A program made the position numbers and the translations under genes. This document shows positions 51,501 to 59,237 of a stretch of DNA of 64,000 bases, one piece after another. Within the stretch, counting starts at the first letter, position 1. Each line of letters starts with the position of its first letter. The stretch covers positions 17,734-81,733 of the forward strand of contig CBDCLY010000042.1 of NCBI GenBank assembly GCA_965218715.1. Reading direction: 5' to 3'. Source of the DNA: CBDCLY01 sp965218715 (lineage in GTDB: Bacteria; Bacteroidota; Bacteroidia; Flavobacteriales_E; Vicingaceae). The notes beneath the pieces are model-generated. The model made no database searches and was not told the origin of the DNA. It worked only from the letters and a program-made list of their open reading frames with translations.

Positions 51501-52154
51501 GTTTCCTCTGTGAAGTGAACGACCTCTTGTATCTTCCTTCTCTGGCGGAGGAGGGGCAAAATCAACATACTTTACCGCTGGGGCAGCATAAAGTGAATTT
51601 AATTTATTCTTGTTAATGCGGATGATATAAGACTCTCCCATAGGATCAGCAAATTCAACCGTTGCACCAAGACTTGTGAAAACAGCTTGCATTTCAAATC
51701 CATCAACGTTCAATTGACGATCAACCATCACATCCACCTTATTGTTCCCTTGCATCACATGATCTGGAAAAATTTGATTCAGAAGTTCACTATTTACCTT
51801 ATAGCTATCAGAAAAAGGAAGGGCACCAATAATATTAAAATTACTTGCAATTCCGCTTACATTAACTGGAAGGTAGGATAAGAAGGCGTTCTGAGGAAGG
51901 TATTCCAATAATTCGATACCACTTGCTTCAATGTTTGCTTTTTCATCTTGGGTTGGTACAGAAGAAAACTGTAGAATAACGTAGCCGTCGTTGCTTTGCA
52001 ATTGTCTCACTTGCTGTAGGCTTGTACTATTGTTTAGCTCATGTACCTCAATGGTTCCCGCTTTAAGATGGATTGGTTTTTTGTTTCCTCCAAATAGGTT
52101 AGAAGAAATTAATAAACAGGTGGCCATTGCCAGAATCGATAGTCTTTTTTTCAT
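48573..52154 (-). CDS. T9SS-exported S8 (subtilisin-like) serine peptidase
   Basis: A 1193-residue secreted protein. Signal peptide at residues 1-23, a propeptide-like region to about 200, then an S8 domain with catalytic Asp241 (IADDGSIG), His266 (GSHGDM), oxyanion Asn356 (SAGNSS) and Ser439 (GGGTSAAAPG). A proprotein-convertase-like beta domain follows (about 505-640), a Ser/Thr-rich domain (YPSGGESFEPGTQETIRWD, about 645-720), a fibronectin-like region and a MAM/jelly-roll type domain (about 960-1110). The C-terminus is a type A T9SS sorting domain (SLYPNPSDGIFTIELNEELK, LKTGLYYLDIEG). Likely a cell-surface or released protease; substrate unknown. All catalytic residues are present. Confidence 0.93.
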   Translation of the reverse strand: MKKRLSILAMATCLLISSNLFGGNKKPIHLKAGTIEVHELNNSTSLQQVRQLQSNDGYVILQFSSVPTQDEKANIEASGIELLEYLPQNAFLSYLPVNVSGIASNFNIIGALPFSDSYKVNSELLNQIFPDHVMQGNNKVDVMVDRQLNVDGFEMQAVFTSLGATVEFADPMGESYIIRINKNKLNSLYAAPAVKYVDFAPPPPEKEDTRGRSLHRGNMLDSDHPLGRKYDGTGVSIAIADDGSIGPHIDIKGRVTQFINVDGGSHGDMTTGIAMGAGNLNPDYRGMATGAYLYYYDISGYPHVANAVSNLNTRGVVITSTSYSEGCNAGYTSTARTVDQQTRQNEDLLHVFSAGNSSSSTCGSDAYGAGTPWGTITGGRKQGKSSIATGNLDYLGNLTGSSSRGPAADGRIKPDICANGTNQMSTATGNNYQVGGGTSAAAPGIAGLSAQLYHGYRSINAGANPESGLIKAAMLNTARDIGNPGPDFFYGWGRVNAHRAMQLIEDNRYLRGTITQGVVNNHTVTLPANLDQLKLMVYWTDYEGSTVSSLALVNNLDIKVFTPNGDSLNPWILDHTPNSTNLSRNAVRGIDNRNNMEQVTVTGASSGTYTVRVTGATVPQGPQKYFLVWETLDDNITVTYPSGGESFEPGTQETIRWDAFGNTGSFALSYSIDSGATWTSIGTSSASNRYRNWTVPNNITGDAMIRVVRGSVTGVSANDFSIIPVPSGFSVQYVCPDSIKLKWNNLAGATEYEVSMLGAQYMDSVGRTSGLNFDLYNLNLADDNWVSVKALGNGIVGKRRDAIQMPKTPINCPIPYDIGVTQINSPSGSTIPSCSIDKLHIQVTINNDGDSVLSNVPIRAIAGNVTLHDTIFGNIPPRSFQFFTFRDSLQLSSGALTISVVTDLANDGNDINDSLAKTINVISSSVVTVPYLENFDNFSNCGTATNCGTTICNLSGGWTNMTNGSDDVHDMRVNNGSTASNNTGPSVDHTLGTVTGKYLYAESSGGCSGVESSLLSPCIDLNGTVHPELSFWYHMFGATMGVVRLDIMVDGNWVQNIMNPIFGDQGNTWQERTVSLAAYRGKKVTLRFRSTTGSSFTSDMAFDDIGITDISVGLDDQQISEFSLYPNPSDGIFTIELNEELKRTIQVFDLQGRVVHSFTSSNSKIQMNLNHLKTGLYYLDIEGIEKREKLILY

Positions 52155-52225
52155 ACTTAAAATTTGAAACCTAAAATTACGAAAAGTATCGGCTCCAAAA
52201 ATGTAGTTGAAAAGACAATCTTAGC

Positions 52226-52453
52226 TCAAGTGGTCTTGAATTTTCGAAAGATAGAGTAGATTAAAAAAAGAAAGGGTGATCCATGAAATAATAAATCAAA
52301 ATAATCCATAAATGCCATCCCAGTTCCACCACCAAAAAGCCATTTTAATTTCCCCCAAAGATGTGGCTCCGGGGAGAAAGGAGCTAAACCAAGGCTTAAA
52401 CAAAGTCCTAAAGCCAAAATGATTGAAGTGTTCCTCGACTTATTATTTAGCAT
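52226..52453 (-). CDS. Small conserved membrane protein
   Basis: A 75-residue protein with two hydrophobic segments (about residues 9-26 and 53-68) separated by a conserved-looking loop (PFSPEPHLWGKLKWLFGGG, then GMAFMDYFDLLFHG). The pattern matches short Bacteroidota membrane proteins sometimes annotated as RND-transporter-like without evidence. It overlaps the upstream rhodanese gene by 11 bases and is the last gene of that operon. Function unknown. Confidence 0.72.
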   Translation of the reverse strand: MLNNKSRNTSIILALGLCLSLGLAPFSPEPHLWGKLKWLFGGGTGMAFMDYFDLLFHGSPFLFLIYSIFRKFKTT

Positions 52454-52856
52454 TTTTTACCCAAGCTTTATAGCCGCCCTTTAAATCAATTATATGGCTA
52501 AACCCTTTAGCTTGAAGGATTTTACTTGCTTTGCCGCTTCTTCCGCCACTTGCGCAATAAATATAAATGGTTTTATCCTTGTCTAGTTTTTCAAATTGTT
52601 CAACAAAATTTTCGTCAAAGAAGTTGATGTTTATTGCATGTTTTATAGACCCTTCTTTAAATTCTTCAGGAGTTCGAACATCAATCAATTGTGCTGAGCC
52701 ATCACTATCAAGCAAAAGTTCATAATTTTCAACATCCAAGACCTGGTTTTGTGAAATAGAATTAGTGGATTGATCTTGGCCAGAACAAGACAGGATCAAT
52801 ATTGCGAATAGCCCAACAAATGAATTTGTTACTATTTTTTTTACAATTGATTCCAT
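52443..52856 (-). CDS. Rhodanese-domain lipoprotein
   Basis: A 137-residue protein: type II signal peptide with lipobox ILSC (Cys24), a short linker, then a single rhodanese domain (about residues 40-137) with the active-site loop YCASGGRSGKA. The cysteine would carry a persulfide. CASGGRS loops occur in single-domain sulfurtransferases of the PspE type. As a lipoprotein it acts outside the cytoplasm. It overlaps a second, unlinked rhodanese gene upstream by 16 bases and the small membrane-protein gene downstream. Confidence 0.88.
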   Translation of the reverse strand: MESIVKKIVTNSFVGLFAILILSCSGQDQSTNSISQNQVLDVENYELLLDSDGSAQLIDVRTPEEFKEGSIKHAININFFDENFVEQFEKLDKDKTIYIYCASGGRSGKASKILQAKGFSHIIDLKGGYKAWVKNAK

Positions 52857-53137
52857 GCGATGATTCCTCCTTCAACATTTACAGCATCAAAGCCATTTTT
52901 ATTCAAAAACTGACAAGCACTTGCACTTCTTCCTCCAGATCTGCAGAAAACATAATGAGTCTGATCAGGGTCTAAGTCTAATGCCCGACTTGCAAATGAA
53001 GGGTCCATGATGTTGATATTTATGGAAGGTTTAATCTCTCCTTCTTCAAATTCTCTTGAATCTCTCACATCAATTAAACTTAAAGCGGAATTTTCCTCCA
53101 TTTTATTTTTAAGGTCTTCTACACTAATTGTTTTCAT
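52841..53137 (-). CDS. Single-domain rhodanese, cytoplasmic
   Basis: A 98-residue sulfurtransferase with only the rhodanese domain and no signal peptide. Landmarks are LIDVRDSREFEEGEI near residue 21 and the active-site loop FCRSGGRSASA near residue 70; the ending GGIIAWNQL is typical. It shares the domain with the lipoprotein encoded next, so the operon has one cytoplasmic and one exported rhodanese. It overlaps the DUF983 gene by 14 bases. Confidence 0.88.
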   Translation of the reverse strand: MKTISVEDLKNKMEENSALSLIDVRDSREFEEGEIKPSININIMDPSFASRALDLDPDQTHYVFCRSGGRSASACQFLNKNGFDAVNVEGGIIAWNQL

Positions 53138-53522
53138 TTTCTATTGGTTTATAATTAAAAAAGAAATTGGCCCAAATGATTTTTGATAGGGCGTAATAAA
53201 GAGGTGTTAAGGCAGCTAAACAGGATCCAACTAGAATAATGAAGTTCCAAAATTCCATTTCAAGACCTAATATTGCCTTCGCAACTAAAAAACTAACTAT
53301 GTGGGCAACACCCAATCCATAAGAGACATACATTGCTCCGTAATAAAATCCTGGCTCAAGGCTTAAACTATTATGGCAGACCTTACACGATTTTAGAGTA
53401 ACCGACATGCTGCTGTATTGATAGGGGTTCCTAGATTCAAAGAATTCTCCTTCATGGCAATGAGGGCACTTGAATTTTAGAATACTGAACAATTTGCTGC
53501 CTTTCCTTACGAGTTTATTCAT
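53124..53522 (-). CDS. DUF983 membrane protein with zinc-ribbon-like cysteines
   Basis: A 132-residue protein with two CxxC pairs in the N-terminal part (CPHCHEGEFF and CKVCHNSLSLEPGFYYGAMY) and two transmembrane helices (about residues 72-91 and 94-114). This is the DUF983 family, whose function is not established. The two cysteine pairs may bind zinc or an iron-sulfur cluster. It is the first gene of the rhodanese operon, with a TACCTTTG element 15 bases upstream. Confidence 0.88.
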   Translation of the reverse strand: MNKLVRKGSKLFSILKFKCPHCHEGEFFESRNPYQYSSMSVTLKSCKVCHNSLSLEPGFYYGAMYVSYGLGVAHIVSFLVAKAILGLEMEFWNFIILVGSCLAALTPLYYALSKIIWANFFFNYKPIENENN

Positions 53523-53536
53523 AGCGAATTATTCGA

Positions 53537-53544
53537 CAAAGGTA
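53537..53544 (-). promoter_or_regulatory. -7 promoter element (TACCTTTG) of the DUF983-rhodanese operon
   Basis: Perfect TANNTTTG on the minus strand, 14 bases upstream of the ATG at 53522. No good -33 is visible. Confidence 0.5.
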
Positions 53545-53605
53545 TCAATAGAGCTAGAATATTGTATTGGCTTGCTCAAAATATTATTCAAAAATGAACT
53601 AGCAT

Positions 53606-54946
53606 TTACAAGAGGTCATTTGCTACATTAGCTAACTCAGATCGTTCTCCCTTTTCAAGTGCAATGTGAGCATATAGTTTATTGCCTCTAACTCGGTCAA
53701 TAAGGTAAGATAGACCATTGCTATGTTCATCAAGGTATGGAGTGTCGATTTGGTTAACGTCGCCAGTGAATATCATTTTGGTGTTTTCACCAGCTCGTGT
53801 TATTATTGTTTTTACCTCATGAGGAGTTAAGTTCTGAGCCTCATCAACTATAAATATAATATCGGAAAGGCTTCTGCCTCTAATGTATGCAAGTGGAGTA
53901 ATGATGATCTTCTCATTCTTTTGCATCTCCAGAATCTGTTTGTGCTTTTTATCCATTTCACTAAACTGATTCTTAATGAATTTTAGATTGTCCCAAAGTG
54001 GTTCCATGTAAGGATTAATCTTGTCATTGATGTCACCAGGTAAAAAGCCAATGTCCTTATTACTTAATGGAACAATTGGTCGCGCGAGAATGATTTGTTT
54101 AAAGTTTCTTCTTTGCTCGATGGCCCCAGCCAATGCCAAAAGTGTTTTGCCTGTCCCAGCGACTCCTTGTATGGTAACTAGTTTAACTTCGGGGTTTAGG
54201 ATGGCATGCAATGCAAAAGCTTGTTCTGCATTTTTAGGGACTATGCCATATGCGTTTATCTTTTCTACTCGATCCAATCTATCTTCAATAGGGTTGTAAA
54301 ATGCCAAACTAGAGGCTTTGCCATTTTTTAAAATATAGAAATGATTGTTTTCCAAGGGTTTTTCCATGAAATCATAGGAGGAAAGAAAACCCTTTTCGTA
54401 AATTTCTTTAATGATGTCACTGGAAAGGTTTTCGACCTTCTCTTTTCCCATAAACAAGTCGCTAACATCACTTACTCTGCCAGTTGTGTAATCTTCGGCT
54501 GGCAAGTTTAACGCCTTCGCTTTAATTCTAAGGTTGATGTCTTTTGTAACAAGAATTACCTTTCTATCTTTTTCTTCTTCTTGCAAGCAGATTGCTGCAT
54601 TTAATATTTTATGGTCCCCTTTGCGATCATCGAATATCTTTTCAGCATTCACCTTGGGATTGTTGCTAGTAAGGATAATTTTGAATGAAGAACTCATTTT
54701 TTCACCCAGAGGAATCCAATCTTGTAAAGAATGATCAGCTGAGAGTTTGTCCACAAGTCTAGTAAATTCTCTTGCTTCGAAATTTTTTGTATCGTTTCCC
54801 TTTTTGAAATTGTCCAGTTCTTCCAAGACTGTTATTGGTATTGCAATGTCATTGTCGTCAAAGGAAAGAAAAGAATTGTGGTCATGAATTATGACAGAGG
54901 TATCTAATACGTAGATTTTTTTAGAGGAAACGTTTTTTTTGGGCAT
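53606..54946 (-). CDS. PhoH-family ATPase with N-terminal PIN domain
   Basis: A 446-residue protein of the PIN-PhoH (YlaK/PhoH2-like) type. The PIN domain (about residues 10-155) has its acidic residues in VLDTSVIIHD, PITVLEELDNFKKG and VTKDINLRIKA, arranged as in PIN ribonucleases. The PhoH ATPase (about 235-446) has Walker A GVAGTGKT at 261-268 and Walker B FIVDEAQN at 365-372, followed by IFTGDVNQID. Members are thought to be RNA-unwinding nucleases acting on single-stranded RNA; the target in this organism is unknown. It stands alone between the DUF983 operon and waaA. Confidence 0.93.
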   Translation of the reverse strand: MPKKNVSSKKIYVLDTSVIIHDHNSFLSFDDNDIAIPITVLEELDNFKKGNDTKNFEAREFTRLVDKLSADHSLQDWIPLGEKMSSSFKIILTSNNPKVNAEKIFDDRKGDHKILNAAICLQEEEKDRKVILVTKDINLRIKAKALNLPAEDYTTGRVSDVSDLFMGKEKVENLSSDIIKEIYEKGFLSSYDFMEKPLENNHFYILKNGKASSLAFYNPIEDRLDRVEKINAYGIVPKNAEQAFALHAILNPEVKLVTIQGVAGTGKTLLALAGAIEQRRNFKQIILARPIVPLSNKDIGFLPGDINDKINPYMEPLWDNLKFIKNQFSEMDKKHKQILEMQKNEKIIITPLAYIRGRSLSDIIFIVDEAQNLTPHEVKTIITRAGENTKMIFTGDVNQIDTPYLDEHSNGLSYLIDRVRGNKLYAHIALEKGERSELANVANDLL

Positions 54947-55063
54947 CTAAAATCGTTTAGGTTCAGAGTAAATATAAACCTCGATAAAAGAGAATAATGA
55001 AAAGTTTTGGAAAGTAATTAACCTTTGATTCTTGAAAAGTCCAAGCTTAGGGTTTAGGCAGTT

Positions 55064-56293
55064 TTACTTTATAATGTGCTCAAAAACCTTTTTGCTACTT
55101 CCTTCATGCCTATAAACATAGCCCTTTGCCTCTCGGCCCAGTTCCATTCTTTTATCGGGATTATTTATAAGTTTCTTTATTTCCTTTTCAAGCTCCGAAG
55201 TTGATTTTGAACTTAATGCCCCTTCGCATTGAATAAGGTCTTTCGCCTCTTGAAATTTATGAAAGTTTGGGCCAAAGAGGACTGGAATTTCATAAACTGC
55301 AGCTTCTAAGGTGTTGTGAATACCAGCTCCAAACCCACCGCCAATAACTGCAATTTTGCCAAATCGGTAGAGCTTAGATAGTAAGCCGATTTCGTCTATG
55401 ATTATTACTTGGATATCTTTTAACTGATTTGCATCCTTAAGTTTAGACCACCTAATGCAAATATTGCCTAGGGACTTTGAAAGCCATTGGATTTCTTCCT
55501 CCTTAATGTTGTGAGGTGCAATGATGGATTTGCTTTTTAAGTTCGAATTATGAAAGTTGATCAAGATTTCCATTTCTTGCTTCCATGCGCTTCCCCAAAC
55601 AATGCAAGTTTCATTGAGGCAGAATTGCGACAACAATTCTGATTCAAATGGGCTTGCTGCGTTCTCGATTACACGATCAAAACGGGTGTCTCCACTTAAA
55701 CTTACATCGCTAAATCCAGAATTATGAAGCAGTTGCACTGATTCTTCGTTTTGAACAAAAAAATGATCAAAGGCTTTCAATTGCTTAATAAACCATTGGC
55801 CATACCATTTAAAAAAAACTTGATTGGGTCTAAAGATTCCCGCAACTAAATAAGTCGGAATTCGATTTGAGTTCAGTTCTCTTAAATAGGCATACCAGAA
55901 TTCGTACTTGATAATTATTGCCTTTCGAACCTGACCTTCTCCAATCCACCTTTTGGCATTGCTAGGGCTGTCCTGTGGCAGGTAAACTGATAGGTCGGCA
56001 TTGTGCTTGCCTTTTGTTGCTTCGAATCCTGAAGGAGAATAAAAGCTTAGTAAAACAAATGTTTCTTCCTTTGAGTTTTTGAATAAATCGATTAGTGGCC
56101 TAGCTTGCTCAAATTCACCAAGAGAAGCACAGTGAACCCAAATAACATTGGGATGATTTTTAGGAATGGACTTTAATAATTCAAAGCTATCTTTTCTTCC
56201 ATCGCGCCATAATTTTGCTTTTTTATTAAACAATGAGGCCAAGCGTATTCCTAAATGATATAAGCCAATTCCAATGTTGTAGATAAAATACAT
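55064..56293 (-). CDS. waaA: 3-deoxy-D-manno-octulosonic acid (Kdo) transferase
   Basis: A 409-residue GT30 enzyme that adds Kdo to lipid IVA in lipopolysaccharide synthesis at the inner membrane. There is an N-terminal membrane anchor (IGIGLYHLGIRLASLF), then a glycosyltransferase fold with VIWVHCASLGEFEQARPLI near residue 50, SGDTRFDRV near 198 and AVIGGGFGAGIHNTLEAAVY near 318, the nucleotide-sugar binding region. Length is normal for the family. The last gene upstream on the same strand is the barrel protein, eight bases away, so they are probably co-transcribed. Confidence 0.92.
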   Translation of the reverse strand: MYFIYNIGIGLYHLGIRLASLFNKKAKLWRDGRKDSFELLKSIPKNHPNVIWVHCASLGEFEQARPLIDLFKNSKEETFVLLSFYSPSGFEATKGKHNADLSVYLPQDSPSNAKRWIGEGQVRKAIIIKYEFWYAYLRELNSNRIPTYLVAGIFRPNQVFFKWYGQWFIKQLKAFDHFFVQNEESVQLLHNSGFSDVSLSGDTRFDRVIENAASPFESELLSQFCLNETCIVWGSAWKQEMEILINFHNSNLKSKSIIAPHNIKEEEIQWLSKSLGNICIRWSKLKDANQLKDIQVIIIDEIGLLSKLYRFGKIAVIGGGFGAGIHNTLEAAVYEIPVLFGPNFHKFQEAKDLIQCEGALSSKSTSELEKEIKKLINNPDKRMELGREAKGYVYRHEGSSKKVFEHIIK

Positions 56294-56301
56294 GCAATAA
56301 A

Positions 56302-57063
56302 TTAATAGTAATAGAATTCTTCAGAGGCTCTTTTTCTGAACGGAATCATCCAGCCAGCCCTAAAGCCATATAAAACATCAAATTTAGGTTCTTTGTCAAA
56401 TGATTGAGTGTCGTAATTATACTCCCTTCTATTTTTAGTTATTGCCTGCATGACTTCAAAGCCAATGTAAAAGTTCATTAGATTTTTTGGCCCGAAGTAT
56501 TGGTAGCTTAGTCCTTGTCGAAAGGCAATGCCATTGCTTAAGCGATCATAACCTTTTACTGCTTCATCACTTAATTGGAACACATCACCATCTCGATAGT
56601 CTATTTTTATCCTGTGCTGAATAAATCCAACTCCAGCTTCAACTAACAATCCATTGTCTCGGCTGCCGTTACCAACATTTAATACCCTGCCAATGCTTGA
56701 AAATATACTAAAGCCTCTCATTTCGTAATTGATTTTCACCAACTCCCCCTCAGAATCCGTAGCATCGCCTGCTGCGTTAATTACATTGTCGAGTAGCCCT
56801 TTAGTCTTAACATTGTTGCTAAAGAGCGCATTCCCTTTTAACCCAAACTGCCAATTATTGGCCAACTTATAAGCGAATCCTCCGCCCACTTGATTAGTGT
56901 TTCCGTACCTATCTTCAAAATCTCCCGCTGGGAATAGGTAAGAATATTCAAAATGGGCAAAAATGATAGAAGAGGTGGAATCGCTTTTATTTTGAGCTAG
57001 AATTTTACCGATAAATGGCAGGCAGATTAGTAAGCAGAGTAGCTTGATAAAGTCAATTCGCAT
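56302..57063 (-). CDS. Outer-membrane beta-barrel protein of unknown function
   Basis: A 253-residue protein with a signal peptide (LCLLICLPFIGKILAQ) and alternating-hydrophobicity strands typical of a small porin-like barrel ('GGGFAYKLANNWQFGLKGNAL', 'NGLLVEAGVGFIQHRIKI', 'FDVLYGFRAGWMIPF'), ending in an aromatic residue. I do not recognise a specific family. It is divergent from the nucleotide-sugar operon and probably co-transcribed with waaA. Confidence 0.72.
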   Translation of the reverse strand: MRIDFIKLLCLLICLPFIGKILAQNKSDSTSSIIFAHFEYSYLFPAGDFEDRYGNTNQVGGGFAYKLANNWQFGLKGNALFSNNVKTKGLLDNVINAAGDATDSEGELVKINYEMRGFSIFSSIGRVLNVGNGSRDNGLLVEAGVGFIQHRIKIDYRDGDVFQLSDEAVKGYDRLSNGIAFRQGLSYQYFGPKNLMNFYIGFEVMQAITKNRREYNYDTQSFDKEPKFDVLYGFRAGWMIPFRKRASEEFYYY

Positions 57064-57111
57064 TGGGCTAAATTACCAATAGTTTTTCAGGCTATTTTTC
57101 TTTAAAAACCC

Positions 57112-57119
57112 TATCTTCG
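57112..57119 (+). promoter_or_regulatory. -7-like element (TATCTTCG) of the nucleotide-sugar operon
   Basis: TANNTTCG, 19 bases upstream of the ATG at 57139. It is the only promoter-like element found before the operon; no good -33 is visible. Confidence 0.4.
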
Positions 57120-57138
57120 CAAACCTTAAATTGAGTTT

Positions 57139-58275
57139 ATGCGTGACATACAAATGGTTGATCTGAAGGGGCAATACGCCAAGATAAAAGACTTGGTAAA
57201 GCCTAGAATAGATCAGATACTTGAATCTGCAGCATTCATTAATGGTCCAGAGGTTAAGCGATTTCAGGCTGAACTGGAATCCTATTTGGATGTAAAACAT
57301 GTGATCCCATGTGCAAACGGTACTGATGCACTTCAAGTGGCCATGATGGCTCTAGGATTGCGCCCGGGAGATGAGGTAATTACAACGACATTCACTTTTG
57401 TTGCTACAGCTGAGGTGATTGCCTTATTGGGATTAAAGCCAGTATTGGTAGACGTTGATCCTGATAGTTTTTTGATCGATACTGAAGCAATTGAAAATGC
57501 AATTAATTCGAAAACCAAAGCGATTATTCCTGTTCATTTGTTTGGGCAATGCGCCAACATGGAAGCAATTTTAGATTTAGCACGCCAACATGGTTTGCAT
57601 GTAATCGAAGATGGTGCGCAATCAATAGGTTCTGTCTATACCTTTAAAGATGGAACGAGCAAGCATTCTGGAACAATGGGAGACTTTGGTTGTACTTCTT
57701 TTTTCCCTTCAAAAAACTTAGGATGTTACGGAGATGGAGGTGCCTTGTATACCAATAATGATCAATTGGCTGAGCAGGCTAGAATGATAGTAAACCATGG
57801 AATGAAGGTGAGGTATTACCACGATGAAATTGGGGTGAACTCTAGATTAGATAGCATACAAGCAGCGGTGTTAAGTGTAAAATTAGAACGCTTGAATGAG
57901 TACTGTGAAGCCAGAAGAAAAGCTGCAAATGCATACGATGGGTTTTTTGATAACATTGCTGGACTTCAAATTCCTAAAAGAATAGAAAATTCGAGCCATG
58001 TCTTTCATCAATATACCCTAAGAGTAATCGATTTTGATAGGGATAAATTACAAGCCCATTTAATGGCAAATGGAATTCCGGCAATGATCTATTACCCGGT
58101 TCCTTTACATCAACAAAAAGCATACGAAGATGAACGTTATCCAGATGGTCATTTTCCTGTGGCAGAAACCCTTGCAAAAGAGGTGTTGTCATTGCCTATG
58201 CACACAGAATTAGACGAAAATCAATTAGCATTTATCGGTGCTACAATTCAAAAATATTTAAATAAAAATTCATGA
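57139..58275 (+). CDS. WbpE-like sugar aminotransferase (DegT/DnrJ/EryC1/StrS family)
   Basis: A 378-residue PLP enzyme. The pyridoxal-binding Lys192 is in SFFPSKNLGCYGDGGA, which closely matches WbpE; the N-terminus MRDIQMVDLKGQY, NGTDALQVAMMALG and VNSRLDSIQAAVL are also typical. WbpE-type enzymes transfer an amino group to the 3-keto sugar in UDP-GlcNAc(3NAc)A synthesis. A WbpD-like acetyltransferase two genes downstream fits that pathway. An alternative is the Fdt pathway (dTDP-3-acetamido sugars), since RfbB is also encoded here. It overlaps the next gene by four bases. Confidence 0.88.
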   Translation: MRDIQMVDLKGQYAKIKDLVKPRIDQILESAAFINGPEVKRFQAELESYLDVKHVIPCANGTDALQVAMMALGLRPGDEVITTTFTFVATAEVIALLGLKPVLVDVDPDSFLIDTEAIENAINSKTKAIIPVHLFGQCANMEAILDLARQHGLHVIEDGAQSIGSVYTFKDGTSKHSGTMGDFGCTSFFPSKNLGCYGDGGALYTNNDQLAEQARMIVNHGMKVRYYHDEIGVNSRLDSIQAAVLSVKLERLNEYCEARRKAANAYDGFFDNIAGLQIPKRIENSSHVFHQYTLRVIDFDRDKLQAHLMANGIPAMIYYPVPLHQQKAYEDERYPDGHFPVAETLAKEVLSLPMHTELDENQLAFIGATIQKYLNKNS

Positions 58276-59237
58276 AAATAGCAGTAGTTGGAACAGGTTA
58301 TGTTGGACTTGTAACAGGAACTTGTTTAGCAGAAACTGGAAATGAAGTGATCTGCGTTGATATTGATCAGGATAAAGTTCAGAAAATGAAAAATGGGATT
58401 GTTCCTATTTATGAACCTCATCTAGATGTTCTTTTTGAGAGAAACATAAAACAAAAGAGATTAAGTTTTACAACGGATCTAGCAGAGGCAATTGAAGAGG
58501 CAAGCATTATCTTTTTGGCTTTGCCAACGCCTCCGGGAGAAGACGGGTCAGCAGATTTATCCTATGTATTAGGGGTTGCAGATCAACTTGGAAAGATGAT
58601 TAAAGATTATAAGGTCATTATTGATAAAAGCACGGTTCCTGTTGGAACGGCAGATAAAGTTCATGCTGCGGTTGCAAAAAACGCTACGGTAGATTTTGAT
58701 GTAGTTTCTAATCCTGAATTCCTTAGAGAGGGGTATGCAGTAGATGATTTCTTAAAGCCAGACCGAGTAGTCATTGGAACAGAATCTGAAAGAGCTAGAA
58801 AAATATTGAATGAATTGTACAAGCCTTATGTAAGGCAAGGCAATCCTATCATTTTTATGGATGAGAAATCTGCTGAGTTAACCAAGTATGCTGCAAATGC
58901 TTTCTTGGCAACCAAGATTACTTTCATGAATGAGATTGCTAATTTCTGCGAAAGAGTAGGGGCAGACGTTGATGCAGTAAGAGCTGGAATTGGTTCAGAT
59001 ACACGAATTGGAAAACGCTTCTTATTTCCAGGCATTGGATACGGCGGAAGTTGTTTCCCAAAAGATGTGCAAGCATTAGCCAAATCTGGGAATGAGGAAG
59101 GCTATCATTTTGAAATTCTTTCTTCAGTAATGGATGTCAACCAAAAGCAAAAAACCGCTTTAATTCCAAAAGTCCTAGATTATTTTGGAGGATCAATTAA
59201 GGGGAAAACACATTGCACTTTGGGGTTTGGCATTTAA
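58272..59237 (+). CDS. UDP-glucose 6-dehydrogenase, N-terminal fragment (frameshifted)
   Basis: The first 321 codons of a UDP-glucose dehydrogenase: NAD-binding MKIAVVGTGYVGLVTGTCLA at the start, the central domain, and catalytic Cys261 in YGGSCFPKDV. The enzyme oxidises UDP-glucose to UDP-glucuronate. After residue ~311 the frame runs into a stop within 12 codons, while the correct C-terminal continuation lies in the +1 frame (next entry). The true protein is likely 437 residues, 58272 to 59586, with one surplus base in the GGGGAAAA run at 59201-59208. Product is used by the UDP-glucuronate decarboxylase encoded downstream. Confidence 0.85.
   Translation: MKIAVVGTGYVGLVTGTCLAETGNEVICVDIDQDKVQKMKNGIVPIYEPHLDVLFERNIKQKRLSFTTDLAEAIEEASIIFLALPTPPGEDGSADLSYVLGVADQLGKMIKDYKVIIDKSTVPVGTADKVHAAVAKNATVDFDVVSNPEFLREGYAVDDFLKPDRVVIGTESERARKILNELYKPYVRQGNPIIFMDEKSAELTKYAANAFLATKITFMNEIANFCERVGADVDAVRAGIGSDTRIGKRFLFPGIGYGGSCFPKDVQALAKSGNEEGYHFEILSSVMDVNQKQKTALIPKVLDYFGGSIKGKTHCTLGFGI

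Noticed and set aside
59185..59237. The overlap of the two UDP-glucose dehydrogenase frames as a programmed frameshift site
   Set aside because: There is no stop directly after the GGGGAAAA run, no obvious stimulatory structure, and this enzyme family is not known to use frameshifting. A one-base insertion or sequencing error is simpler.
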